Origin: Dickeya fangzhongdai | GTDB lineage: Bacteria; Pseudomonadota; Gammaproteobacteria; Enterobacterales; Enterobacteriaceae | NCBI RefSeq assembly: GCF_002812485.1 | Contig: NZ_CP025003.1 | Coordinates: 3,596,001-3,660,000, forward strand | Reading direction: 5' to 3' | DNA: 64,000 bases | Shown here: piece after piece, positions 18,862-29,727 of the stretch | Layout: the number at the start of each line of letters is the position of its first letter | Numbering within the stretch: position 1 is the first letter of the stretch | The notes under the pieces: generated by a model | What the model was told of the DNA's origin: nothing | The model's database searches: none | The model's input: the letters and a program-made list of their open reading frames with translations, nothing else | Made by a program: the position numbers and the translations under genes

Positions 18862-20064
18862 CTACACCAGCCCTCCTGTTTTCCCCCTCGCCGTAAACAT
18901 ATCGGCTAATTTCGCCAGTGCGGAATGCAGCAGGGTGCGTCGACAGGCAAAATTAATCCGGGCAAACCCGGCGTACGCCGCGCCGAACTTCGCGCCATCA
19001 TCCAGCCACAGCCCGGCCTGGTTCAGCAAAGTCGCCGGTAAATCGGCCGGCGCAATGCCGCTTTCCCGAAAATCCAGCCAGCCAAGATAGAGCGCATCGG
19101 CGTCGAACAGCCGGACCGGTGAGTCCGGGCCAAGGTTCGCCTGCAACAACGCCCGGTTATCGCGCAAATAGTCCAGCAACGCGGATAACCACGGCCCGCC
19201 ATGACGGTAAGCCGCTTCGCAGGCCGTCAGCCCCAGCATATTGGGGATATACAATGAACAGCGCGCATAGGTTCGTTTCAGCGCGTCGCGTATCGTCTTA
19301 TTGGGAATGAACAGATTGGAGGTGTGCAATCCCGCCAGATTGAAGGTTTTACTCGGCGATGTGCAGGTAATGCTGTGGTCGGCGAATTCGTCGTTAATGC
19401 CGGCAAACGGCTGATGCCGTTTCGCGGGGTTAATGATCAAATCCTGATGAATTTCATCGGAAACGACCATCACGCCATGACGCCGGCAGATGTTGCCCAT
19501 CGCCAGCAGCTCGTCCCGGCTCCAGACATGCCCGGTCGGGTTGTGCGGATTACATAAAAAAAACAGCCGCGTCGTCGGCGTGATCGCCTGTTCAAAGGCA
19601 TCAAGATCCAGCGTATACCCTGATGCCGTTTCGGTGAGCGGAGCCGTCACCACCTGGCGGTCGTTCATCGTTACGCTGTGATAAAACGGCCCGTAAACCG
19701 GCGGCTGGATCAACACCCCCTCCCCCGGCTGGGTAAACGTCTGCACAATCATGCTCAGGCTGTTCACCACCCCCGGACTCTGCACGATCCAGTCTTCATG
19801 AATTCGCCAGCCATGATGATGCCACTGCCATTGGATAATGGCGTCAAACAGGGTTTCGCTGGCTCGCGTATAGCCCAAAACGCCCTGGTTGATGGCGTCG
19901 TGCAGCGCCTGTTGCACTTCATCCGGGCACCTAAAATCCATATCCGCAATCCACAAAGGCAGCGGCGGCCGTGAGGTGGGGTGCGGCAGATACGGAGAAG
20001 GGTATTCCCATTTCAATAAATGAGAATGCGAAAAATCGATAACCTCATCGAAACGGCAAGTCAT
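18862..20064 (-). CDS. MalY/PatB-family PLP enzyme (C-S beta-lyase or aminotransferase)
   Basis: This 400-residue fold-type I PLP enzyme belongs to the MalY/PatB group, whose members act as cystathionine/cysteine-conjugate beta-lyases or aminotransferases. Seen motifs are LPLWIADMDFRCP near the start, LCNPHNPTGHVW, VVSDEIHQDL, and the PLP-lysine motif SPSKTFNLAGLHTSN. A C-terminal ARINFACRR contains the carboxylate-binding Arg. It is the last gene of a five-gene minus-strand set, 72 bp after the exporter. In that context it could make, cleave or detoxify an amino-acid-derived product. The exact reaction cannot be assigned. Confidence 0.85.
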   Translation of the reverse strand: MTCRFDEVIDFSHSHLLKWEYPSPYLPHPTSRPPLPLWIADMDFRCPDEVQQALHDAINQGVLGYTRASETLFDAIIQWQWHHHGWRIHEDWIVQSPGVVNSLSMIVQTFTQPGEGVLIQPPVYGPFYHSVTMNDRQVVTAPLTETASGYTLDLDAFEQAITPTTRLFFLCNPHNPTGHVWSRDELLAMGNICRRHGVMVVSDEIHQDLIINPAKRHQPFAGINDEFADHSITCTSPSKTFNLAGLHTSNLFIPNKTIRDALKRTYARCSLYIPNMLGLTACEAAYRHGGPWLSALLDYLRDNRALLQANLGPDSPVRLFDADALYLGWLDFRESGIAPADLPATLLNQAGLWLDDGAKFGAAYAGFARINFACRRTLLHSALAKLADMFTARGKTGGLV

Positions 20065-20136
20065 ACCTCACTCCAATTCCCTATATCATCCCGCTGCCAG
20101 ATATCGCCCCCATGCCGGACATCACTCCGGCATGGA

Positions 20137-21453
20137 TCAATTCGAATTCGGGGACGGTTTTTCGAGCGCCGCCGGCTCCGATTGATGCCGTCTGACACGC
20201 GTCATCCGGTAAGCCTGCAGTTGTAGCAGCAGCGCTACGGCCAACAGAAAATAGGCGGCAATCATCGGCGACCAATCGTCGCGCCAGCTGTTCATCACGG
20301 CCCAGGCAACCAGCGAAGAGAACGACATCTGTATCGCCGCCATCAGCGCGGAGGCCTGCCCGGCCAGCGACGTGAACGGAGACAGCGCCACCGCCGCCCC
20401 GGTCGCAATCAGTACGGCGAACCCCAGGCTACCCAGCGTGGCTGAAAGAAGATAAGGCCAGACCGACACGGTCAGCACATGGATCGTCAGAATAAAGCCG
20501 CTCATGGCCAGTAACATCAGCACTGCGCCGCCATACAGAATCACCGTCTCTTTCACTCGCCCCAGCAACCGGGCGGTCAGCAGGCTTCCGCCGGTGATAG
20601 CCAGAGCGTTGACGGCAAAATAGTATCCAAATTGATCCACCGGGATATGCAGCGTGTCGATCAGTACGATGGGTGAACTGGAAAAGAAAATCAGTTGCGT
20701 GGCAAAACCGAAGCTGGCGGCAAAACACCCCAACCGAAACTCGGGGTGCCGAAAAACAGTCAGATAGCCGGAGAAAACGCTTAACGACGGTGTCGGGGAC
20801 AGTGCGCCATCACGCGCCCTGCCGCACGCAGCCGGCAGCGGTTTCCACAGCACCAGTACGCCGCACAGCAGCGCGAAAGCGCCCAGCGCATAAAAACTGG
20901 AACGCCAGCCATAGTGTACGATCAGCAGTCCACCTATCACCGGCGCCAGCACCGGGACCAGGCTTATCACGCCGTTAAGCAGGCTAAATACCTTCCCGAT
21001 GACCACCCCCTGAAAGCGCAGCGGCACGCTGGCCGACGCGGCAACCGCCATCGCGCCAGCCCCGCATCCCTGCACCAGCCGCAGCGCGATGAACCAGGCG
21101 ATCGTGTCGGTAAAATACACGCCGATCGCGCTCAGCGCGTAAACCAGGCTGCCGCACAACAAAACGCATTGCGCGCCGAGGCGGTCGACCAGCGGCCCGA
21201 AGAAAAGCTGACTGAGGCTCAAACACAGCACAAATCCGCTGATAATCCATTGCGTCATTCCCGGCATGCTGCCCAGTTCATGGGATATCAGCGGCACGCC
21301 GGGGAGGCAGATATCCAGCCCCAGCGGCGCGGCAATCACTAACGGAAACAGGCCGGCAACCCGCCCCATACTCTTTTTCTTCAAACCAACACACTCTTTC
21401 TTCAACCCAACACGCTCTTTTTTCAACCCACGACTCTCTTTTTTCAGCCCCAT
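20137..21453 (-). CDS. Bcr/CflA-type MFS drug exporter with heptad-repeat N-terminus
   Basis: This MFS exporter of the Bcr/CflA drug-resistance group has 12 predicted TM segments. It shows the motif DICLPGVPLISHELG in TM1, GPLVDRLGAQCVL after TM2 and RLVQGCGAGAMAVAASASVPLRF in TM4. The first about 30 residues are unusual: four near-identical heptads GLKKExx precede TM1, encoded by a 21-bp tandem repeat. The start overlaps the stop of the upstream oxidoreductase by 1 nt (TGATG), so the pair is translationally coupled. Within the operon it is the likely exporter of the cluster product. A GTG directly upstream (21456) is an alternative start. Confidence 0.85.
   Translation of the reverse strand: MGLKKESRGLKKERVGLKKECVGLKKKSMGRVAGLFPLVIAAPLGLDICLPGVPLISHELGSMPGMTQWIISGFVLCLSLSQLFFGPLVDRLGAQCVLLCGSLVYALSAIGVYFTDTIAWFIALRLVQGCGAGAMAVAASASVPLRFQGVVIGKVFSLLNGVISLVPVLAPVIGGLLIVHYGWRSSFYALGAFALLCGVLVLWKPLPAACGRARDGALSPTPSLSVFSGYLTVFRHPEFRLGCFAASFGFATQLIFFSSSPIVLIDTLHIPVDQFGYYFAVNALAITGGSLLTARLLGRVKETVILYGGAVLMLLAMSGFILTIHVLTVSVWPYLLSATLGSLGFAVLIATGAAVALSPFTSLAGQASALMAAIQMSFSSLVAWAVMNSWRDDWSPMIAAYFLLAVALLLQLQAYRMTRVRRHQSEPAALEKPSPNSN
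21370..21450 (-). repeat. 21-bp tandem repeat coding GLKKExx heptads
   Basis: Four imperfect 21-bp units at the 5' end of the exporter gene encode GLKKESR, GLKKERV, GLKKECV and GLKKKSM. Each carries a purine-rich AAGAAAGAG-like core on the coding strand. The extension is cationic and lies before the first membrane segment. Confidence 0.85.
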
Positions 21454-22970
21454 CACGGTACGAGCGCTTCTGCCCGCAGAACCGCGGCCCGGCTTTTGAA
21501 ACGACGATTAATCAACGGATTCAGCCGATGGTAACGATGGCTGATCGACTGGTAAATCGCCGACGTCAGCATCGCGCCCACCTCATGTTTACTGAAATCA
21601 GACACCATATCGCCCGCCGCAATCTCGCCCCGCATGCCGGCAATAAATTCATAAAACGCCTTGGCTTTGGATTTTCCCTTCAATCCTTTTCGTCCGCCTT
21701 CCATCGCAATAATGTCGTCGATATCGAACACTTCGACATGTTTTCCGCCAAGCATTTTGTCATTGCGGAAAATATAGATTTCCAGATGCTCTTTCGTGCC
21801 GACACGATGCCGCTCGTCCGACGCATCGTCGGGCAACTCATCCGACTTATAGGAATGAAAGTGAATCGACTGGAACGGCCCTTGCTGAAAAATATGCGAT
21901 TCATGAGAAACGCGGCCATTGCCTTTATAGAGATCTCTTCCCGCCGCCGTTACCCAGTTTCGCTGCGAATAGCCGTTATGACACAGGTTAATGGACGCCG
22001 CGGTCAGCGTCCTGTCGCCGCATTTAAAACAGATATTGCTGCTGCAATCCACTTCGCCAAATGTTCCCAGCAACAGCCCCAACTGTTTTTCATCATAATG
22101 GTTGGATTCGTCGAAACGACGTTGCCCAAACAGCGCACGATAATCATCGAGCTCTAGTTGACTGAGCACATCATCCGGCCGGATCGCCATCGAGAAGACG
22201 TCAATATTATCGAACTGTTTGCCTTCGCCAAATCCGGCTTCCAGTACAAAAGGCACAATATCGAAATAGTGATAACCGCTGTGCGAGCATTTTCCATAAC
22301 CCTGATTGTAAGGATGGTAATGCTGCTCCACCATTTCCGTCGGCATACGCCACTGACCGTCCGAATGAAAGGTCTGCACATTGGTTACCGGACAATGGGT
22401 CTGCGCAAAGCACTCGGCAATATAACGCTTGATCAGATTAAACGACGTCTGATAGCGCCGCTGCGCCATGAGAGAAAACACCTGACAGGAATTATCACGC
22501 CGCTGTTTTTGATACAGGGCATTCAGCGCATGATAATCTTCGGCAATCTTTATCGATTTCTCAATTGAGGTGGAAATGCCTTCATAAGATGAAATCGGTT
22601 TATCCATCAGAACAGACAACCCGGACTCCAGCGCCCAGCGGGCATACGGCGTATGGGCCAGCGGTTCGGTGGCGATGATCACGCCATTAATCGCGTATTT
22701 TCTCACCACGTCATCCAGACGTTTTCTGGCATCGGCGCCTAATTCAGTCTGGCTGTTATCGCTGTCATTAAAATAAAGGATTTCCGGCTGTAGCCGTTTG
22801 CCCGCAAGATACGCCTCTATTCCCCGCTTTGCTGAAATAAAATCCACCGCGGCGCATAAGTTTAATCCAGGGTCATCACAGGATGCCTCCAGCAGCGGAT
22901 AATATATTCTTTTAGCGTGAGGCCCGAACCCGATTAGCAGCAAATTGACAACGTTATTATTCGTCAACAT
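21453..22970 (-). CDS. Gfo/Idh/MocA-like oxidoreductase of cryptic cluster
   Basis: The N-terminal Rossmann-like fold (LLLIGFGPHAKRIYYPLLEA) is followed by GVIIATEPLAHTPYARWALESG and MDKPIS, the equivalent of the EKP motif of Gfo/Idh/MocA dehydrogenases. The protein (505 residues) is far longer than the usual 330-400 and has a long C-terminal region rich in His, Tyr and Asp without a recognised domain. The ATG at 22970 is preferred. A TTG at 22985 would add five residues but has only 1 nt between AAGGA and itself. The gene lies 24 bp after the carbamoyltransferase gene and overlaps the exporter start. It probably acts on the carbamoylated compound or its precursor. Confidence 0.7.
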   Translation of the reverse strand: MLTNNNVVNLLLIGFGPHAKRIYYPLLEASCDDPGLNLCAAVDFISAKRGIEAYLAGKRLQPEILYFNDSDNSQTELGADARKRLDDVVRKYAINGVIIATEPLAHTPYARWALESGLSVLMDKPISSYEGISTSIEKSIKIAEDYHALNALYQKQRRDNSCQVFSLMAQRRYQTSFNLIKRYIAECFAQTHCPVTNVQTFHSDGQWRMPTEMVEQHYHPYNQGYGKCSHSGYHYFDIVPFVLEAGFGEGKQFDNIDVFSMAIRPDDVLSQLELDDYRALFGQRRFDESNHYDEKQLGLLLGTFGEVDCSSNICFKCGDRTLTAASINLCHNGYSQRNWVTAAGRDLYKGNGRVSHESHIFQQGPFQSIHFHSYKSDELPDDASDERHRVGTKEHLEIYIFRNDKMLGGKHVEVFDIDDIIAMEGGRKGLKGKSKAKAFYEFIAGMRGEIAAGDMVSDFSKHEVGAMLTSAIYQSISHRYHRLNPLINRRFKSRAAVLRAEALVP

Positions 22971-22994
22971 AAGATAGTCGCTCAAATCCTTGCA

Positions 22995-24701
22995 TTAATG
23001 GTTCTGTTTCTTTTCCAGCAGATAATTGCCGATAAACAAGGCATCCATACCAACGGCATGCCTGAAACAGTCAATAGCATCGTCCGGCGATTCAACGATC
23101 GGCATTCCGGCCAGATTAAAACTGGTATTGAGCACCACAGGCACGCCGGTCAGGTTCCCCAACGCCTTAATCAGCTGGTAGAACTTTTTATTGGATTCAG
23201 CGGAGACGGTCTGCAATCTGGCCGTGCCGTCGACATGAATACAGGCGGGCATATCGACTTTGGCCTGGGTTTTCACCGGCGCGACTTTCATCATATAAGG
23301 GACCGGCGACAGCATATCAAAATACTTATCGGCGGCTTCTTCCAGCACCACGGGCGCATAAGGTCGGAACCACTCGCGCAATTTTATCTGACTGTTGAGA
23401 ATTTCCTTCGTCCAGCTATTGGAAGGCGAAGCAAGAATACTGCGGTTACCCAGCGCTCGTGGCCCGTATTCACTGCGATCCTGGAACCAGCCGATAATTT
23501 TTCCTTCCGCAATCAGACGAGCGGCCTGATATTCCGGCTCACTGACACGTTGAATGCGAAATTCGTCTTCACAGGCGCGCAGGCTGCCGGCAATATCCTC
23601 TTCAGAATAAACCGGCCCCAGATAAGGGGAACTCTCAAATTGCGGAACCCGGTGATCTTTCTTCCAGAAATATTCCGCGGCGGCGCCCAGCGCCAGGCCG
23701 GCATCGCCCGGAGAAGGAGGTACGTAAACCGTAATGCCCAATTCCTCTTCCAGTTTACGGTTCATCACGGAATTCATGGCCACGCCGCCCGCGACGCACA
23801 ACGTATCGATGTGGTATTGCTCAATCAGCGCCTTCGCCCGCCGAATAATCGATTTTTGCAGCTGATCCTGCGCCCAGGCCGCCAGATGCATATCAAACGG
23901 TCGAATAACTTCTCCTTTACGCCGCCGCTCCGGAATATCCATACCCTGCTTTTTAAACCATGCTTTCAGATCCTTGGTGCAATCATCGGCATAGCGTTCA
24001 TCTTTCAGCGCGGATATTTCTCCGGCCGGCGTTTCAATAAACGGCGAATAGTTTGAAAATACCGCCGGATTGCCGAAAGAGGCCAGCCCCATGGTTTTGC
24101 CCGATTCACGATAGCTGTCAAACCCCAGATAACAGGTAATATCGCCATAAAACCGGCCATATCCCTGATCGCAAGGTTGCGCATTATCCTGAGCGAGGAG
24201 GGTCAAATCATTATTCTCGTACAAATAATAGCTGACTTGCTCCGCCGCATTATTTTCCAGCACCACCGCATCGGCTCTTTCGCCAATAAGATTCCCCGTA
24301 TGGTCGGCCACCACGATCAAGGCGCGTTTGACATCCGTCTGGCTGACTGCGCTTAACGCATGAGCCGAATGATGCGACGTCACGGCATGAATGTTATCAA
24401 ACCCCGGAAATAACGCGTCGATCTCCTGTTTAAGTTTGCCGTCAAGCTCGTGCGCGCCATTCATCGGCTGTCCAAAGCTAACGACGGAGATAGCGGAAAT
24501 ATCACTCAGCGCCAGTTTATTACGTTGCAGAATTTCCCGGACGGCACAGGTTACCCGGCCATCATACTTTTTCCTTGAAACCCGCTCCTCCGCAATGGCG
24601 GTAATCACCTTGTCGCGGGTCGCCAGCACCACATTGCCATCGTAAGTTACTGTTCCATCCGCCAGTACCGGAAGATTTACTGCTAAAATTAGCTCTTGCA
24701 T
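22995..24701 (-). CDS. NodU/CmcH-type O-carbamoyltransferase
   Basis: This 568-residue protein of the carbamoyltransferase family (NodU, CmcH, TobZ, SxtI) transfers a carbamoyl group from carbamoyl phosphate via carbamoyl-adenylate to a hydroxyl of a small molecule. The N-terminal Kae1/TsaD-like domain shows IAEERVSRKKYDG, AVTSHHSAHALSAV (metal-binding His residues) and DHTGN. The C-terminal domain has the hallmark EYGPRALGNRSILASP and WFRPYAPVVLEE. It is not HypF (no acylphosphatase or zinc-finger regions). The ATG at 24701 is chosen for AGGG spacing over the ATG at 24707. Such genes outside nodulation or cell-wall loci usually belong to natural-product clusters. Confidence 0.9.
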   Translation of the reverse strand: MQELILAVNLPVLADGTVTYDGNVVLATRDKVITAIAEERVSRKKYDGRVTCAVREILQRNKLALSDISAISVVSFGQPMNGAHELDGKLKQEIDALFPGFDNIHAVTSHHSAHALSAVSQTDVKRALIVVADHTGNLIGERADAVVLENNAAEQVSYYLYENNDLTLLAQDNAQPCDQGYGRFYGDITCYLGFDSYRESGKTMGLASFGNPAVFSNYSPFIETPAGEISALKDERYADDCTKDLKAWFKKQGMDIPERRRKGEVIRPFDMHLAAWAQDQLQKSIIRRAKALIEQYHIDTLCVAGGVAMNSVMNRKLEEELGITVYVPPSPGDAGLALGAAAEYFWKKDHRVPQFESSPYLGPVYSEEDIAGSLRACEDEFRIQRVSEPEYQAARLIAEGKIIGWFQDRSEYGPRALGNRSILASPSNSWTKEILNSQIKLREWFRPYAPVVLEEAADKYFDMLSPVPYMMKVAPVKTQAKVDMPACIHVDGTARLQTVSAESNKKFYQLIKALGNLTGVPVVLNTSFNLAGMPIVESPDDAIDCFRHAVGMDALFIGNYLLEKKQNH

Positions 24702-24716
24702 AACCATCCCTTTTTT

Positions 24717-25538
24717 CTAATGCTTTTTTGCCCGCAATAAAAACGTCAATGGAATAGCTGAAAGCCCATTATTGAAGCGCCACCAGCCGTCTTCATGCTG
24801 CGATAGTTGAGAAAATGCTTTATAGAAACCTTTATCGAACTCCCGAAAAGCCGTTATACACAGGCTTTCGTTGGTCAGACTGGTGATAATTTCAGACAGG
24901 CTATGAAACCAGACATATTGTTCCTGATTCTCTATCTGGCGATGGTCATTGGCATAAGAGTATTTATAATTCGCTTTTACCGGCGCACCGGACTGAACAG
25001 GAGAGAATAAAGCATTGCCATCAAGCGGTGCATTATCCTGATGAGGATTACTGAACATTTTTGCGACAGGATGCTCGTCAATCAGCAGTAATTCGCCGCC
25101 GGGTTTCAGGTGTGAAGCGATAGTTTTCGCCCACAAATTCAGGTGCTGAAGCCAGACCAGAACACCGTAAGAGGTAAAAACCAGATCGAATTCGCCCAGC
25201 TTCAGCTCAGAAACATCATAAACACTGGCGCAATAAAAATTCGATTTAAGACCAAATTTAAGTTTTATTGCATTGGCGGTTTCAATGGCTTCAACTGAAT
25301 AATCAATTGCGGTAACGTCCGCTCCCATTATTTCAAGGGCAAAGCTATCCAAGCCAATATGACATTGCAGATGAAGTACTTTTTTATTATGTAAATCGCC
25401 TAACTCAGACAGTTCGATATCTTTTAGCTGATATCGCCACGGGTCATAATTGCCAACATCATAATCGGATTGCCCGGAATGAATTCGGGCCAGCTCATCC
25501 CAGAACTGAATATTCTTACTATCATAAAAGTTTTTCAA
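24717..25538 (-). CDS. Class I SAM-dependent methyltransferase
   Basis: This 273-residue methyltransferase has motif I-like VLHLQCHIGLDSFALEIMGADVTAID, then FDLVFTSYGVLVWLQHLNLWAKTIASHLKPGGELLLIDEHP, the typical core of small-molecule class I enzymes. The start is TTG at 25538 with AGGAAT about 8 nt upstream. It is the first gene of the five-gene minus-strand operon, 15 bp before the carbamoyltransferase gene. Composition is more AT-rich than the flanking backbone. The acceptor atom (O, N or C) and substrate cannot be told from sequence. Confidence 0.85.
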   Translation of the reverse strand: MKNFYDSKNIQFWDELARIHSGQSDYDVGNYDPWRYQLKDIELSELGDLHNKKVLHLQCHIGLDSFALEIMGADVTAIDYSVEAIETANAIKLKFGLKSNFYCASVYDVSELKLGEFDLVFTSYGVLVWLQHLNLWAKTIASHLKPGGELLLIDEHPVAKMFSNPHQDNAPLDGNALFSPVQSGAPVKANYKYSYANDHRQIENQEQYVWFHSLSEIITSLTNESLCITAFREFDKGFYKAFSQLSQHEDGWWRFNNGLSAIPLTFLLRAKKH

Positions 25539-27541
<2,003 letters not shown>

Positions 27542-27547
27542 CAGCAC

Positions 27548-28249
27548 ATGTCATCGCAAGATATGATAAATGCATGTTATTTTTTGCTTGAGGGTATCGT
27601 AAACACGCTCATTGTTACATTTACGTGTTTTACCTCAGCATTGATTACCGGATTGACAGTCGCCGTTTTACGGCGACTGGCTTTTCCATCAATGAAGAAA
27701 ACTCTGGATTTCCTGGTTTTCATTTTTCGTGGAGTTCCAGTTTTAATAGCCGTTTTTCTCGTCTATTTTGGTCTTCCGGCAACAGGCCTGAGTATTTCCC
27801 CATTGCTCGCAATGAATCTTAGTATTGGATTAATCAGCGGCGGTTATCTTGCGGAAGTGTTCCGCGGCGCGCTTCAATTGGTAGAGCCATCAGAAATTAC
27901 AGCTGCTAAAGCGGCTGGTTTAAGTAAGCTACAGATCTTAAGCAACATAGAGTTCCCTCAAATGCTCCGTTTCGCTGTCCCTGGGATATTAAACGAATTT
28001 TCATCTGTATTGAAAGCTACACCTTTTGCCTATACCGTGGGTATATCTGAAATTACAAAACAGGCAATGACCCTGACCGCTGTCACCATGAACGGCCTGG
28101 TAATTTATACCATCGCAGGAATATTTTACTTTCTCATTTACAAATTATCTCTTGTTGCAGCCAGGCTGATTGAAATGAAATTCAAAATGACAAGTGATGA
28201 ATTAAATAGAGTGAAGGTGAAAATGTATGGCATTGATAGAATTAAGTGA
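27548..28249 (+). CDS. Amino-acid ABC transporter permease (first)
   Basis: This 233-residue inner-membrane permease of the HisMQ type has five predicted TM segments. The EAA loop, which contacts the ATPase, is visible as ITAAKAAGLSKLQILSNIEFPQML. It also has FIFRGVPVLIAVFLVYFGLP, typical of the polar amino-acid group. It starts 6 bp after the binding-protein gene and its 3' end overlaps the ATPase gene by 23 nt. Confidence 0.9.
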   Translation: MSSQDMINACYFLLEGIVNTLIVTFTCFTSALITGLTVAVLRRLAFPSMKKTLDFLVFIFRGVPVLIAVFLVYFGLPATGLSISPLLAMNLSIGLISGGYLAEVFRGALQLVEPSEITAAKAAGLSKLQILSNIEFPQMLRFAVPGILNEFSSVLKATPFAYTVGISEITKQAMTLTAVTMNGLVIYTIAGIFYFLIYKLSLVAARLIEMKFKMTSDELNRVKVKMYGIDRIK

Positions 28250-28952
28250 AGTAAGTAAAGAATTCAACAACAAAAAGGTTTTAGACAACATCAACTTAAA
28301 GATTAAGTACGGAGAGGTAAAAATAGTCATGGGCCCGTCTGGCTGCGGCAAGACGACACTACTGCGTTGTCTGGCTCAACTTGAAACCCCAGATACAGGC
28401 AATATATTCTTTCATGGCAAAGATGTTAATGATAGAAAATTCAACACCCTTGAATTCAGGAAAAAAGTTGGTTTTGTTTTCCAGAATTACGCATTATACC
28501 GCCATCTGAATGTTATGGATAACATTACTCTGGCTCTTCGTAAGGTATTTAACATTCCCCATAACGATGCCAGAGATAAAGCTTTATACGAGCTGGAAAG
28601 GCTGGATATGACTGCACACAGCATGAAATATCCTTCACAGCTCTCTGGTGGGCAACAGCAGCGTGTCGCACTTATTCGTGCTCTGGTAACGGACCCTGAA
28701 GTGATTGTGTTCGATGAGCCTACGTCAGCCCTTGACCCGCTGATGACCCGTGAAGTGGGTTCGCTCATTAAGCAGCTTAATGAGCAAAAAGTGACAATAC
28801 TATGTGTCACTCATGACATACGCCTTGCTAAACAACTTTGTGACAGAGTTACTTTCCTAAATTACGGTAGGATCCGTGCAGAAGGGTCTTTTGATGAGCT
28901 CTCATCCCTTGATGCCGATCCGGACATTCATTATTTTTTTGGAGAGCAATAA
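28227..28952 (+). CDS. Amino-acid ABC transporter ATPase
   Basis: This 241-residue ATP-binding subunit has Walker A GPSGCGKTT, Q-loop FVFQNYALYRHLNV, signature LSGGQQQR, Walker B VIVFDEPTSALDP and switch His in CVTHDI. It is of the GlnQ/HisP type and works as a dimer on the cytoplasmic face of the two permeases. It overlaps the upstream permease gene by 23 nt and is followed 1 bp later by the second permease, so the operon is tightly coupled. Confidence 0.94.
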   Translation: MALIELSEVSKEFNNKKVLDNINLKIKYGEVKIVMGPSGCGKTTLLRCLAQLETPDTGNIFFHGKDVNDRKFNTLEFRKKVGFVFQNYALYRHLNVMDNITLALRKVFNIPHNDARDKALYELERLDMTAHSMKYPSQLSGGQQQRVALIRALVTDPEVIVFDEPTSALDPLMTREVGSLIKQLNEQKVTILCVTHDIRLAKQLCDRVTFLNYGRIRAEGSFDELSSLDADPDIHYFFGEQ

Positions 28953-28953
28953 T

Positions 28954-29622
28954 ATGTCCGATGGATGGGTTAATTTCTATACTGAACTGATGGAACAACT
29001 TCCGCTGGTTTTTGACGGGATCGTTGAAACATGTAAACTTGCTATTATTGTTTCCTTCTCGGGTCTTCTCTGGGGCATTGTCATTTTTTCCCTAAGCATC
29101 AGTAATCAATCTACAGTTAAACGTATGACGAAAATATATATGGATTTTTTCATCGGCACACCATTAATTCTTATTTTATTTGTCATTTATTATGGTTTAC
29201 CACAGACAGGCATCCACCTGTCGTCTTTCGTTGTGGCAGTAACAGGCTTTACACTTAACATCGGAGCCTATAATGCGTCCTATATGACAACAGCTTACAA
29301 TTCACTGAGAAAATATGAGACTGAGGCAGCCATCGTGCAGGGGTTTAGCCGGTGGCAGATTTTCCGATTAATTATACTACCTCAGGTTTTCATTACCTCT
29401 GTACCTGCGCTGACTAATCAGGTAATTAACAATATTAAAGACAGCTCTATTGCTTTCCTTATCCAGTACACTGAATTTTTCTCCCGCATTCAGGAGGTGG
29501 CCTCGACGAATTTTGAGTTTTTCGATGCCTATTTATTTGCTGCGTTGGTTTATCTGGTTTTCATTACTTTTATCGTCATGCTATCCAGGGTAATTGAACG
29601 CAAACTGGGCATCGCTGAATAA
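28954..29622 (+). CDS. Amino-acid ABC transporter permease (second)
   Basis: This 222-residue HisMQ-type permease is the partner of the one at 27548. FFIGTPLILILFVIYYGLPQTG and the EAA loop KYETEAAIVQGFSRWQIFRLIILPQV are visible. The ATG at 28954 follows the ATPase stop by 1 bp and has GGAG about 9 nt upstream. A longer open frame from 28876 overlaps the ATPase gene and is not needed. It ends the AT-rich cassette; the next gene returns to high GC. Confidence 0.9.
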   Translation: MSDGWVNFYTELMEQLPLVFDGIVETCKLAIIVSFSGLLWGIVIFSLSISNQSTVKRMTKIYMDFFIGTPLILILFVIYYGLPQTGIHLSSFVVAVTGFTLNIGAYNASYMTTAYNSLRKYETEAAIVQGFSRWQIFRLIILPQVFITSVPALTNQVINNIKDSSIAFLIQYTEFFSRIQEVASTNFEFFDAYLFAALVYLVFITFIVMLSRVIERKLGIAE

Positions 29623-29727
29623 ATCAAATTTGAGTCCCCGGGCAGGTACGCCCTTTATGCACTTTTGTTTGCCTTTAGGCAACATTGCATTTACCTTTCA
29701 TTTACCACCCTTCACTGCCGCTACCTG

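Noticed and set aside
22995..24701. Carbamoyltransferase considered as TsaD or HypF
   Set aside because: It has the CmcH/NodU C-terminal hallmark GPRALGNRS and lacks HypF acylphosphatase and zinc-finger parts and TsaD length; no hydrogenase genes are near.
28876..28953. Upstream extension of the second ABC permease
   Set aside because: It overlaps the 3' end of the ATPase gene; the ATG at 28954 has a good site and gives the normal permease start.
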